Translations under genes and position numbers: made by a program | DNA from: Xanthostigma xanthostigma | Taxonomy: Eukaryota > Arthropoda > Insecta > Raphidioptera > Raphidiidae | Length of the DNA: 64,000 bases | Direction of reading: 5' to 3' | Assembly (NCBI GenBank): GCA_963575645.1 | Contig: OY754464.1 | Span: 45,746,192 to 45,810,191, forward strand | In this document: piece by piece, positions 52,784 to 64,000 of the stretch | How the letters are laid out: each line of letters begins with the position of its first letter | Numbering within the stretch: the first letter of the stretch is position 1 | The notes under the pieces: model-generated | Told to the model about the DNA's origin: nothing | What the model saw: only the letters and a program-made list of their open reading frames with translations | Database searches by the model: none

Positions 52784-55700
52784 GTGTAACCCAGTTCACA
52801 ATCAGACACAGTAACGTGCAAGCGACATAAATAATTGATTCATATATAAATTTTTTAGAGCACTTACATAAATATTTCATGTATATATTTCTGTGTACAT
52901 ATTATATTTCTGTGTACGTAGTGACTTTGTGTATTTTTATTGTAGTTGTTTTGTCACGTTATTATTTTTATTTCATTTCCATTATATAAGAGAAGTACTT
53001 TTAGTTTGTTTATTTGTTCTGTTAACATTTTTATTGTTGAAAATAAATATTTACCACCACATCGAAGAACAGTTTTGTTACAATAGTTATATCCATATTT
53101 AAAGATCATTTGCTAAATGTCATCGCTGCGATCAAATGATATTTCTGACAAAATTAACAAGAGTGAGAAAGAGAGAGAGACAGTAGATTATAGACGCTTG
53201 AAAACTGAGATCAATAACGTATTAACGAGAACGAAGTCACGGATAAGATCAATCTATTAAACTGATTCACTTTTTCGTCTGTCTGTATTTTCGCGGAAAA
53301 CCACTGCCGGACCGAGCAACTATAGTACTGTATATAAACTTGGATAAGACAAAATATAATGAGCTTGAAAATAATCGAATTCTCTTTTATATGCTCCCAA
53401 GTTCTCATCTGAAAACTAGTAAAAGTATCAGTTGAATTTTCAATTTATTATTAAAAAAATATAAATCGAGACTATGAATTGTATCAGGCCTAAATAACAC
53501 TGGCTTAAAAGAAAGAGTAACCATACGGTAGAACCGTAGAAATGAAACTTCTTGACTAATGCTAGCCCAGCCATGAACCAAAACACGGCGTAGGTATATT
53601 ACTCGTCACGACATTTGTTGGTTGGGCTTTTTCTTTGTCCATTTCTATCGTGTCGCATTTTCGTTTCATCATCTCACGAGCTATTTCACTTTTAAAGTAC
53701 AGTATGGTGCTGAAAAAACAGTTTAACTGAACGGACTGTATACAACATTGCAGTCGTGTAATAGAAGTACTATAGATGGTAGCAACTATATAGCAACCAA
53801 CCGAACCAATAATATACATAAGTGCAGAAAGCAGTGCGATATTGAACCGTATGTTCATCGGGACTACGAACCATCCATCTCTCTTGATGATCATTCTATC
53901 CAAACTCCATCAATCAATCTAGCGTGCTGTGTGAATGCCAATTCATTGCGCCATCAATTTTAAACCGTGTCTATTTGGAATAATTGATGACGTTTGTAAC
54001 TTTACATCAATGTGTGCAGGCTTGCTCTTCTTCTGCTGCTGGCTGCAGTGAGAGATAATATTAATATATATATGTGTGTGTTGTGAGGTTGCGATGCCTT
54101 CTCGTTCTCTTCTGTTTCCGCTACTCTCGTGGTTTATCGCAGGGATGAATTTATCCCTTTATAAATAACAAGACCAACTTCCCAGTTTCATGAATAATGA
54201 ATTATATAGTAATAATAATAAGACAGAAAAGTGAACAGTTTAATCATAAAAAAAAATTTCGCCGCTTGAACAAATTAGATTCGATAAATCGTTTTCAAGA
54301 AATCTTACATCTAATAGCGCGTTTGGTTGGGAGGAAAACCGTGTAATTGGGGCCACAATTTTATGGAAGGACGTTACATTTGTGTCGCGTTGGGTTAAAC
54401 ATGACTTTAGTTGAAGGTGACAACTAGATAACAGTGCGAAATTTAGTTATTAGTTTAGTTACTAGTATTTGAGAACTGTCAGTTATTGTCTGGCTGACAT
54501 TTTTTTGTATACCTGACATATCTCATAGCGAAAATTTATCCATTTGAGGAGAGTTCTGCAGATATGTAAAGAAAATTTGCAATAGGTAGCTTGATGGTGA
54601 CAGAAATAGTCAAGGACCACTTGGTGGCAGAAACGCTCTCTTTCATGTAGTCTGAGCCCTCCTCTACAAATCCGCTTGCAATACGACGCTGAGGTAGGTA
54701 CTAAAAAAACGGCAAAATTCAAAATTCTTCTACAAAATGGCAGAAAGTGACAGAACAGCATCTGGAGGACCTCTTAGTTGTAGAAAAAAATATTTTCGGC
54801 CAATTTACCCCCTGCAGAGGCACTTACACTATTGGCGTCGGTGGGATGGCGGAACCTAGGGGTCGGACCAAAATTTTTCGACGTTTCATAGCCTCCTGAG
54901 CACTTTGGCACCATTTTTAAAAATATATATACATATTATATGTGTGTGTGGACACGATAATTCTCGACAGACTTACTCGATTTAAACGAAATTTGCTCCA
55001 CTGTTGGAATCCATCATCTGAAGAAGCCTATTTAAAATGGGGCCGATCGGGTCATTTTAGGGGGGGGATTTAGGGGTTGAAAAATATTTTTGGGCACAAA
55101 AATATCGAAAAATTCCTCCGAATCGTTTCAAAATTGAAATTTAACCCTTTAGTAATGATTAAAATGTGCTGCCAAAATTTTAATAAAATCGGCCTGACAG
55201 GACCGGACTTACAAATTTTATGAAAACGCTAGTTTGTGGTATGGATTTACATACTGAAGGGTGTATTTCATTTGGTACAGATGTTGGATTGATATTAGTA
55301 CTGAATTTAAGTAAAAAAATATTATTTTAAGGGTTGTATTAAGGAGTATTTTTTTTTATTTTGTCCAAAAACAAACCTAAGTTTACGTAATAACGGCACA
55401 CTGCCTGTATTAGTAAATACACTATATTGTCGGCAGGGTTTGACACTGCGACCCGGAGTTTTCATCAAATTAATATCGGTTAAATTCACTAATAGAATTT
55501 TGTAATAGATGAGGTATGGCATTGGCTTACAACCTGGGCAATTGCCAAATTTCTAATAATATATTTTATTCAACCCTAGAAAGATTCTCTTTATATATGT
55601 ACGCATAGAGACATTATTACAAATAGTCTGGTGTGCTATGAAAAGGAATTTGGGGTAATATCGTCTATACTTACCCTCCCCATACTGGCTCACTGAACTA

Positions 55701-56030
55701 TACAAGTTAAGGGATTGAAAAGTCAATAATTTACATGTTTTGTTTATCATCTGTTTCGAATGGGGCCATCCTACATTGTTTTATAGCATCAAGGAGCTTT
55801 ACCCAATCTAGAATATTGTACAAGTTCCATGGTCGCTGAAGCACGGGTTCCGACTTATAGAAAATCCCGTGGGTTCTCATTTGATGACTTGTTTACAAAA
55901 AAACTAGCGAAGTGCGAGATTTATGACGGTACTTCAATTTTTTTTTGAAATTATAAAGTTATTTGAACTTTATAGCACTCAATTACTTTAATAACCCGCC
56001 AAAAACTATTAAGCAAATAAAAGTCATGTT
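52784..56030. other. Long gene-poor stretch
   Basis: The longest frames (53562-53903 minus, 113 codons with one possible membrane segment NIALLSALMYIIGSVGCYIV; 54483-54761 minus) match nothing recognised and lack splice context. Repeat-like text at 54790-55210 (GGGGCCGATCGGGTCATTTT, AAAATCGGCCTGACAGGACC) suggests decayed transposons. Confidence 0.4.
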
Positions 56031-56640
56031 TTTAACCGGCTTCAAAAAAAGGAGGTTAACGATTCGACGCGTTTTTTATGTATATATATATCTCCGCTTG
56101 TGAACCGATTTTAATGATTATTGTTCTGCTTAGTAGGTGGTCCCACATAAATTTTATAAAAATCGGTTCAGTAGTTTTTTATATGTATTTTTTATGGATG
56201 TTCTGTAATATCTCCGCCAGTTGATCATCGATTTTAAAGATGGAGCATACCTTCAGGGTGATCTCACATAAATTTTACTTAAATCGGTTCAGTAATTTTT
56301 ATATAATATATGTCTATAAAAAAGTTTAATAAAAAAATTAAGCCGCTTAATATTTTATGATATGCAAACTACATATTACAAATTCACTAAAAAGTAAAAA
56401 ATAAACAGCATTTTTAAAAAATTGAATCTCCTTCAAATAAGCCACTAAAAGACGGAAAATAATAAAATTTTGAAGTCAGCGCTAATTTAATAATTGAGGT
56501 ACATTTTTAAAAAGCTTTTGTAGTTAAAATGACGCTGACTTCAAAAGTTTATTATTTTCATTTTTAGTGGCTTTTTGAAGGAGGTTCAATTCTAATTTTA
56601 TTTATAAGTGCTACAAAATATAAACGTTGATGAACTCAAC
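56031..56640. repeat. AACCGGCTTCAAAAAAAGGA dispersed repeat
   Basis: The opening phrase and paired GAACCGATTTTAATGAT / AAAATCGGTTCAGTAGTTTT modules recur at 58680, 59100-59430 and 59761-60238. A short hairpin (AAAATTTTGAAGTCAGCGCT with TGACGCTGACTTCAAAAGTT) lies at 56460-56560. Confidence 0.65.
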
Positions 56641-57080
56641 TGTTGAACGTCTATAATTTTCTTTTTACAAGACTATATGATGGTGGCTCTACACTACATG
56701 TCTGTGGTCGGGGATGCTCCACACCCATTCTTTATTTTCTGTGGGTGCTGGAGAGTGGAGACCCCAAGCATCCACGGAGTCGACGCCTTTGCACCGAACT
56801 ATATTTTGTGAGAAATCAGAATTTAAAGTCCTCACTTAAAATATCTGACGAACAATTGAATGCCTATAGTTCGCCTGTGACCCTGTAGGTACTCATTGGA
56901 TCAATGTTTCACCTCGACGCAACGATGTGATATCGCTATATTGACCGGACTGTTTGAATCAGATTGTGTCACAATAAATGTCAAAAAAAGTAAATATATC
57001 ACATAAAATTGTGATTTTGTTCTGTCTAATCCTTCTCGTGTTGATACCTATATGTTAAAGGCTGATATCTGATATTTAAC
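56641..57080. other. Intergenic DNA, no gene seen
   Basis: GGTGCTGGAGAGTGGAGACCC and CATCCACGGAGTC near 56745-56785 recur in inverted form near 61455-61495, so a dispersed repeat is present. No gene. Confidence 0.45.
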
Positions 57081-57235
57081 CTCACACCAAATTTGATACA
57101 ACCCACACTAAAATAGATGCTGTCCACATCAAAACGATTGTTTTGCACACCAAAAACGGATACTTTGCACAACAAACAAAAGATTGTCACTTGTGTAATT
57201 TCATAGTATAACGCAATAGGAAGCGTATTGATGCA

Positions 57236-57307
57236 ATCGGTGTGACCTAGTGGCTAGTATACCTGGATTTCACCCAGGAGGTTCGGGTTCGATTCCCGGT
57301 ACCGGAA
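57236..57307 (+). tRNA. tRNA-Glu(UUC)-like gene
   Basis: Anticodon arm CCTGG-ATTTCAC-CCAGG is perfect with anticodon TTC; T arm CGGGTTCGATTCCCGG is perfect; D region CTAGTGGCTAGTATA fits tRNA-Glu. The acceptor stem pairs at 6 of 7 positions (two wobble) with an A-A mismatch at the first pair. It sits inside a TIR element. Could be transcribed; function uncertain. Confidence 0.65.
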
Positions 57308-57468
57308 TGATTTTTGTTTTTACTTTTTATTTTCACTTTAAGACTGATACAATTAAAATATACATTTTTTAGAAAATGCAATTCTATTCAAACAATTAAC
57401 TAATTACGGAATAAGAAATTCTGTATCAAACAAATTATTCATCTCAAAATTTGTTATTTTTGGAATTC

Positions 57469-57690
57469 CCCCTCTCCGTTTCACTGCAAAACAATTCGCA
57501 TAACCCTTTATCGTTCACCCCGGAATTGTTTTTTTTTAAACTACCCCTTTCACCCTTCCCGTTTCACTGCGAAACAATTCGCATACCCCTTTATCGTCCA
57601 CCCCGGAAATGTTTTTTTTTTAAACTCCCCCTATCCCCCTTCCCGTTTCACTGCGAAACAAATTGCATAACCATTTATCGTTCAAAAATA
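57469..57690. repeat. Three tandem units of 75-80 bp
   Basis: Each unit holds CCGTTTCACTGCGAAACAAT, then CGCATAACCCTTTATCGT, then CACCCCGGAA and a T-run. Confidence 0.93.
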
Positions 57691-57838
57691 AATAAAAGAT
57701 AACAAAATATACATATATTAGATATTGTCGTCCAGTATGACGTTTCCAAAATTTGGTGTGCAAAGTATACATTTTTGGTGTGCAAAATAACCGTTTTGAT
57801 GTGGACATCATCTATTTTGGCGTGCGGAATGTGACATT

Positions 57839-58849
57839 CTTAGCCTGATATTCATAGTCAGGTCTTAAATATAAGATCGTCTTACACAAGAGCTTAAGAC
57901 GCCATCTAGATTCATAGTCGATAAATAAGACGGCGTTAAAGCAAATGCTTAGGCGCGGTCTTAATTGAGATCTTATATAGCAAATAAAGCGATCTTATTT
58001 CAAGTCAACCTCGAAGTAGACTTAAGACCGGTCTTATTGACTGTCCAGTGAGAAAAAAAAACGGCGAGAAATGCGGCGAATTGTCCTAAGGGGGGTTTTT
58101 GACAGGTAAACTTTTTTCAATATTTTGATACTATGTGCGTAGCTTCTGCAAGTAAGAATCGCTAGGTTACCTGAATCAGAAACGCGAATTTTAATTTAAC
58201 AAGACACTATTAATATAATTAATTAAAATAATAATTTCTGATTTTAGCTTATTTAATAAATACATCTGACGATATTTTGGAAACAAACAGGATTGAGGAT
58301 AATATACACATAAATTTTAAAAAATCACCAATGCAATACGTACAAATTCTTTATCTTTATTTATTATTGGAAATAGTAAGTAAATATTTTAAGAATTATT
58401 CAGAAATAAAAGTAAAAAAGTTTCTGTGTCTGTTACTTATCACTTGAAATTGTAATTTTATTTTAAAATTCTTGTGATATCTTTAAAATGTCTGTTGTTA
58501 TTAACAGATAAGCGAACAAGTCTATGAATCAATATGACAGAGATTAGCGAATAGCTATTGTTAAAAAAATCACTTTAATAACCCCTACGTGCCACACTGA
58601 GTCACTAATCTTCCGATTGCAAAAAATTCATAGGTCAGTCGATGACTGACTGACTGACTCTTTAGTTTCAAACAAAAAAAATTGAACCGACTTCAAAATA
58701 TGCACTAAAAAGTAAAAAATAATAATTATTGTTATTTTTGGAGTAGGTGTCACATCGGAATTCGAAAGTAGCAATTTAAATCTTACATGTCTCTAGTTCT
58801 CGGAATAGATTTCATTTTGGCTGAAACCGACTCCAATTATTATTTTTTC
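57839..58849. other. Intergenic DNA with clustered GTCTTAAG-type motifs
   Basis: At 57870-58050 the motifs GGTCTTA, TCTTAAGAC and ATAAGAC occur about ten times, with ATTCATAGTC repeated, as in a TIR-element end. A TGAC run lies at 58635-58660. No gene. Confidence 0.45.
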
Positions 58850-59085
58850 AAATCTTTGATTAACGTCTGATTAGAACTTTTCAATAAATAAAATTATCAA
58901 CCAGTTTTTCAGACAATATACATATCAACAAAAAAATATATAATTAATACAATAACGTTTCCTTCTTCAGAATTGATCTAAAAAATATAAAAAATAATTA
59001 ATATTTAAAATCTAATTTATATATTATTTTGTTAATAAATTGTCTGAAAAATTGGTCGATAATTTTATTTATTGAAGAATTATTA
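58850..59085. mobile_element. Inverted-repeat element, copy 2 (see 32455-32775)
   Basis: Shares AAATCTTTGATTAACGTCTG, TAAAATTATCAACCAGTTTT and TTGTCTGAAAAATTGGTCG with the spatacsin intron copy. Here the hammerhead-like stem II is deleted (CTGAAGAAGGAAACG on the minus strand). Confidence 0.7.
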
Positions 59086-59760
59086 TTTTTTACTTTTTAG
59101 TGCATATTTTGAAGTTGGTTCAATTTTTTTTGTTAAAAATATTTTATTTTTCTCTTTTTAGTGTTAGATAAAGTATTGCAATGGGTAGGCCAAGTATGCT
59201 TGCCTTTGAAATTTGAGAGTTTCCCTCGATTTCTCCGGATTCCACCATCAGGTCCTGACTTGGTTCCGATGGGACCACCTCGGAAGTGCACTCTTTCGAA
59301 TAAAAAAAATTTTGAAAATCGGTCCATAATTGACGGAGAAATCGGTGAACATACATAAAAAAAAGAAAAAAATATATACAGTCGAACATAGAACCTCCTC
59401 TTTTTTTAAAGTCGGTTAAAAAAGGCATAGTTATCGCTGCAAAACAGTTCCAAAGACGGAACAAGCATGGAACGTTTCCTTTGTTGAACAGAACTAGTTC
59501 GCAGAACTGTTTGAGTTCTAGTGTGTCACTGGCAGATTTATGTTGAAGGAAAGAAAGGATTTAAGTTTTTTCTAAACATTCTTTATAACGGCTGTCCCAA
59601 CAAGAGCGTCGGATATAACTTTGCCGTCATTTTGTTAATACGAGCTGTACAGTAATTTTATTTGACAGTTGTCACGTAGGTACAGACCACGCGATTTAAG
59701 AATATGGAGAAGTGTTCAAACGAAGAACGTTTAATTATTGTGAAAACACATTACAAAAAT

Positions 59761-60238
59761 ATTTTTAACAAAAAAATTGAACCGATTTCACACTAAAAAG
59801 TAAAAAATAATTGCGTATTGAAATGTTTTGGAGTCGGTGTCAGCCAAAATGAAATCTATTCCGAGAACTACACCGACTCCAAAACATTTCAATACGCAAT
59901 TATTTTTTACTTTTTAGTGTGAAGTCGGTTCAATTTTTTTGTTAAAAATATTTTATTTTTCTCTTTTTAGTGTTAATCTAACACTAAAAATCGGTGAACA
60001 TACATAAAAAACATTATGCATTTCTTTGAAATTTGAGAGTTTTTTCCTCGATTTCTCCAGATTCCACCATCAGATCCTGACTTGGTTCCGATGGGACCAC
60101 CTCTGAGGTGCACTCTTTCGAATAAAAAAAAAATTTGAAAATCGGTCCATAATTGACGGAGAAATCGGTGAACATACATAAAAAAAATATATATACAGAC
60201 GAACACAGAACCTCCTCCTTTTTGTTGAAGTCGGTTAA
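59761..60238. mobile_element. Insert 1 in mariner: GAACCGACTTC-type repeat
   Basis: Begins ATTTTTAACAAAAAAATTGA and ends GTTGAAGTCGGTTAAA. It contains an inverted pair (TGCGTATTGAAATGTTTTGG with its complement) at 59810-59905. A close relative is at 59090-59430. Confidence 0.65.
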
Positions 60239-60641
60239 AAAATGGTGAGAGTTTTGCGAAAGTTTACGTCAAGTTTTCGGTCGCAATTATGCGCCAAATG
60301 AATCAACAGTGAGGCGTTTAATTACAAAATTTGAGACCAAATTTACGCTGATGGATCAGAAGACCATTATTCGTCGTCATCCTTGTCGGTCACTCGAAAA
60401 TATAGCACGCAGTATGGGAATTTGTATTTTTTTGAAAATGAGACTGGAAATGCGCTAACTGTTAAGGGTGTGCGGTATCGCGAAATGTTAACGGAGTTTT
60501 TGTGGACCCAATTGGATGTAATTGATGTGGAGGACATGTTTTTTCAACAAGACGATGCGACCTGCCACACAGCACGTGAAACAATGGTGTTACTGCAGAC
60601 CAAGTTTCCAGGCCGTGTCATTTCTCGATTTGGCGATCAAT

Positions 60642-61052
60642 GGGCGTGTTTGGCCGAAGTAAGTACTTACTAAACTTAGTAAGCCAGTTAGCATAAAAAA
60701 ATTAAAATCTTACAAGCTGACTATAGCGCTTTTCGGCCAGGACAGACTTACTGGCTTGACATAACTCAAAACACCGGTTTACGTTATATCCCGTACATAA
60801 CCTCATAGATTGAATATAATTGACCGTACTAAATTTATCAATATAATTTAATTCATGTAAATAAATTACAAATGGATAAATAACGGGTCTGTTCCTGTTT
60901 GTTTTGTTTACATCAACAATAAGCAAAATGGCGTCTTATATTAAGCCATGCTTACTGCGTTAGCACTTATTTTGTGTTCCGGCCGAAAATTTTGTAAGTA
61001 TAGTGAGTGACTTACTAAATTTAGTAAGTACTTACTTCGGCCAAACACGCCC
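60642..61052. mobile_element. Insert 2 in mariner: TIR MITE with 3-bp duplication
   Basis: Ends GGGCGTGTTTGGCCGAAGTA and TACTTCGGCCAAACACGCCC are perfect inverted repeats flanked by AAT (60639-60641, 61053-61055). Subterminal TTACTAAACTTAGTAAG palindromes at both ends. 411 bp, no coding. Confidence 0.92.
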
Positions 61053-61380
61053 AATATTAGCCACCAAGATCGTGCGATCTAACGCCGATGGACTTTTCTC
61101 TTTAGGGCTATGTGAAGGAAAGGTGTATGTTAATAAGTCTGAACCAGTTGATCATCTTAAAGAGGAAATACGGCCACATTTATGCGAAAATGTTATTCAA
61201 AATTTCAACAAAAGAAGAACCCTGTGCCAGAGGTTTCGTGGTGGCCATTTTCCTGATGTTGTATTTCACGTTTAATCGGAACTATTTGTCTTTATGTTGA
61301 AATAAAAATGTTTGCTTAATTCAAAAATAAATGTGTTTTTCTTTAAAATTAAATCCGGCGCTCTTGTTGGACACCCTGTA

Positions 61381-61905
61381 GTTGTAGATGATACCAATTG
61401 TAATATTATTTCAACCGTTTCTTTTCCCATGATAGCTGATTGTAGGTGATAGGACTCCGTGGATGATCGGGGTCTCCAACACCCTGCACAGAAAATAAAT
61501 AGTAAGTACTGAGCGCTCTCGACTATACAGACATGCACAATTAATGTTTAATCGGTAACACCGCTTTCAAATAGCTTTCTGATTAAGAATTGAAGTGCCG
61601 AAATCTCGCACTTCATCAGTTTTATAAACTAATCATAAAATGAACACAGGGTTTGTTGAAAGTTAGCGCCCCTGCTAAATGAATATGTTAAAGTATTTTC
61701 TATAGGAAAAAATAGGAAACGTCTGTGATGGAGAACATAGTTTCTGGAACTAAAGTTCAAAAACTTTAAGAGAAACATCACTACGTCATCAGTCTATAAA
61801 GGCTGCCAAGCCATATTTGATTACTAGAAGGGGAAAACCCATCTGAACCGATTTCAATAAAAATTGATAGGACAGCTTCCTGAAGACAAATAAATAATAT
61901 TAATA
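61381..61905. other. Intergenic DNA, no gene seen
   Basis: Includes the inverted dispersed repeat shared with 56745-56785. Nothing else recognised. Confidence 0.45.
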
Positions 61906-61913
61906 TAGCACAC

Positions 61914-62567
61914 TAGAGATGAGTGATATTTCACTACCTGTTACTTAGTCGCTAATATTTGGATTTCACGGTTCACTGCAGTGACTTCAGAGTAGCTACC
62001 TGTTACCAACCAGCGGCTATAGCGAAAAAATAATCGTCACATTTTTTATTTATTTCAATAAATTATTTGTATCAATTTCGTTATGTATATATTTTATTAT
62101 CACTGAATTGCTTATTGTTGAAAGGGATCCAGTATAATTTATAAAACTTACAGGGACATTTTTTTTTAACTAAAGGTATTACCCATTTTAATAAAGAAAT
62201 GTGATCACTAATGTAAAATATGTACTTTATATACCTATAACTTAGTCGTACCTTTCAATAATGCATCATTACATGCATTAGGTGTAATGTTATACTAATA
62301 CATAATAATATTGTGCATGGGCTGTTTTAGCACCGAACGATATTTTACCTGTGATCACTGTTCGCTAAAATCAATATATTAACATCTCTGCTCTGCACGT
62401 GCATAGTCATTCAAGTGATCGGCGAACGCTGGTCGCTTATATATTATCTGCACTGCATGCGCAGAGGTTACCAGCGATCACGGGTCGCAGTTAAAAATCA
62501 CAGGTATTTGGAAGTCGCAGTCGCCAAAGTACCTGTTACTTGAAAGTAGCTAATAATCTCATCCCTA
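61914..62567. mobile_element. hAT-type element with Ac-like ends and perfect 8-bp TSD
   Basis: Ends TAGAGATGAGTGATATTTC and AATCTCATCCCTA; TAGCACAC flanks both (61906-61913, 62568-62575). TAGGGATGA is the style of terminus seen in Ac-group hAT elements. Subterminal ACCTGTTACTT repeats occur at both ends. 654 bp, no transposase. Confidence 0.93.
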
Positions 62568-62575
62568 TAGCACAC

Positions 62576-64000
62576 TACGCCACTAAGTTAAAATAGGCGG
62601 AGACCGAGAAGAAAATATGCTGTTGTCGATCGGTGATATGTAGCGATGTTTAACTTACAGCGTTTGGACTCTACTCATGTTTAATTCTGAAGCCACAAAA
62701 TATGGTGCGGTTAATATGGGAAAGTTAAGTCCGAATTGTGTCGCTTAAAACAGTGACGCCACTGTAAACGATAATTGTTTTTCTTTCGTCTGTTAATTTC
62801 GAAATTCATTGGGTTTTATTAAATAAACGTTCGCATTGTCAGTTATTGTTGATATACCATATAACGTTCACCTAAGTGATGTTTGTTTTCACAAAGACGT
62901 TTGTACAATCCTTTATACGAGTTCTTTAATTAAATTATACCATCTGTATTAATTGTGGTATTTATAATTAACATGTATGTATCTTGTACACCTATATGCG
63001 TAATGTCTGATGGCAGAAAAACATCATTAACGAGACCTGAAAACGATGTATCATAATATAATATATCCACTATAATACTTGTACACATATTATTATAGCA
63101 TTGCGTCTGTGTTCTTCAACCTGCACTGGCATTTTATACAGGCTGTTGTAACCTCTAGCTGTCAATTTGACAACGGACCTTTAGACTGTGATCATAAAAT
63201 TTCAGTTTTTTGCATGCAGGAGTAGTCTAACGTCATTTTGAAATTTCCTGTCATATAAAACATCAGAAACAAATAATTGATCTAAATAGAAATAAAATCC
63301 GATTTTTTTAAAAAAAACTTAAGCTTTTATTAGTTGTTATTTAAAATGGACTAAAAAGTGAAAAATAATTCTTTTACAATTAGAGATAAGTCGTTTTATA
63401 CGTACTTATCACAGTCTCAAGTTTTCAAATAAAAGCGTATTTTTTCTCTTTCTTGTTTTAAAAAAAAATCGTTTATTTATTTTTAAGGTTTAAATGTGCT
63501 TTATTAAAAGTGCGATTTGCATCCGGAGGAAAACCGAACCGATCAGTTAGTTATTATGATATTGTATTGTTATCGGAACTACATACGTATGCAAAATTTC
63601 AACTCTTTCGGATAACGGTAAGTAGTTAAAAGTGCGATTTGCAACCAGACGAAACCGGAACGGTCAGTTAGTTATTATAATATTGTATTGTTATCGGAAC
63701 TACATACGTATGCAGAATTTCAGCTCAATTTTACGAGTTTTTATTAAGAAAAGAGTAGGTAACACAATATAAGTAGATTGTATTACATGAGATGATGAGC
63801 TAGCTAGCTGAGTTACTAAGCCCTAGTGATATACTTCTAATTTTTAGCCAGCAAATGAATCAAAATTACATAAATTAATCTCTTTTAGAGCTTAGATATT
63901 AGATAATCATGTAGTATCTGCATGTTAATGGTTGGTTTATGGATCGATAATTAATATCAACGCGCCCAAAATTTGAATATTCAGGAATGATTTTGATTGA
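62576..64000. other. Gene-poor end of window
   Basis: No coding frame recognised. It contains a tandem duplication at 63509-63725. Confidence 0.4.
63509..63725. repeat. Tandem duplication, about 121-bp unit
   Basis: Two copies of AGTGCGATTTGCA, then CAGTTAGTTATTAT, then ATTGTTATCGGAACTACATA, about 121 bp apart. Confidence 0.93.

Larger units (their letters stand above)
57083..57838. mobile_element. TIR element carrying a tRNA-Glu-like gene and a minisatellite
   Basis: Left arm (57083-57177) and right arm (57742-57838) are inverted: AAAATAGATGCTGTCCACATC-like text and TTTTGCACACCAAAAA with complements on the right. Between them lie a tRNA-Glu-like sequence (57236-57307) and three 75-80 bp tandem units. 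Transposase absent; superfamily unknown. Confidence 0.72.
59704..61275 (+). pseudogene. Tc1/mariner-superfamily transposase relic
   Basis: Family role: DDE transposase that cuts at the inverted ends. The N-terminal HTH starts MEKCSNEERLIIVKTHYKN and resumes after the first insert with LRKFTSSFGRNYAPNESTVR. The catalytic region has VEDMFFQQDDATCHTA, holding the second aspartate, and CDLTPMDF downstream of the second insert, then NVIQNFNKRR near the C terminus. Breaks: a deletion between the HTH and catalytic parts (about 60400), both insertions, a TGG to TAG change at 61058 and a frameshift in the third catalytic region. Non-functional. Confidence 0.85.
59588..61378 (+). mobile_element. Mariner-like transposon, interrupted twice
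   Basis: Ends ACGGCTGTCCCAACAAGAGC and GCGCTCTTGTTGGACACCCTG are inverted and flanked by TA (59586-59587, 61379-61380). The transposase relic runs on the plus strand. A GGAGGTT-type repeat (59761-60238) and a TIR MITE (60642-61052) interrupt it, and point stops are present. Confidence 0.88.

Noticed and set aside
53562..53903. Membrane-protein gene of 113 codons
   Set aside because: One hydrophobic stretch only, no homologous motif, no promoter or splice evidence; likely chance.

Overview
The window is eukaryotic nuclear DNA from an arthropod, almost certainly an insect. The genes are split by GT-AG introns with poly-pyrimidine acceptors, the sequence is AT-rich, and most of it is transposon-derived: hAT, PIF/Harbinger-like, Tc1/mariner, pogo-like, Helitron-like, Ty3/Gypsy and many fold-back (long inverted repeat) elements. 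The order of insect cannot be fixed from sequence alone. No bacterial features and no CRISPR array were seen.

Three host genes are supported. (1) An adenosine-deaminase-like gene (ADAL/MAPDA type, N6-methyl-AMP deaminase) at 8089-9972 (+), four exons, 353 aa, with all the metal and catalytic motifs. (2) A Ric/RIT-type Ras GTPase at 21322-27813 (-), four exons, 256 aa, whose 5.5-kb third intron is packed with repeats and whose first intron is an 87-bp GC-AG intron that is in frame and stop-free. (3) A spatacsin (SPG11) homologue at 28488-35784 (+), five exons, 1780 aa. Ric and spatacsin are head to head with 674 bp between start codons. Degenerate THAP-domain gene pieces lie at 140-623 and in two related TIR transposons (11512-12088, 47352-48219).

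Layout: 1-2.5 kb, THAP pseudogene and unremarkable AT-rich DNA; 2.5-4.9 kb, broken Ty3/Gypsy element interrupted by a hAT element; 5.6-7.7 kb, two large fold-back elements; 8.1-10 kb, ADAL with a PIF-like element in intron 2; 10-21 kb, transposon field (hAT copies, THAP-bearing TIR element, tandem-array element, a three-level nest at 15.9-17.9 kb, a fold-back with a SWIM-like ORF at 18.4-20 kb); 21.3-35.8 kb, Ric and spatacsin; 36-64 kb, gene-poor repeats, including Helitron-like and TIR elements carrying tRNA-like sequences, arrays of GCGCATGCGC palindromes, a self-nested repeat complex at 39.4-42.5 kb and a twice-interrupted mariner-like transposon at 59.6-61.4 kb.

Many insertions can be proved internally: perfect 8-bp target duplications for five hAT-type elements and a near-perfect one for a sixth, 3-bp duplications for PIF-like elements, TA duplications for fold-back and pogo-like elements, and two cases where a paralogous repeat in the same window preserves the empty site. 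No complete novel biochemical system was found. The most unusual observations are the in-frame GC-AG intron inside the Ric P-loop, TIR or Helitron-like elements carrying tRNA-like genes, and repeats that carry ordered arrays of transcription-factor-like palindromes.
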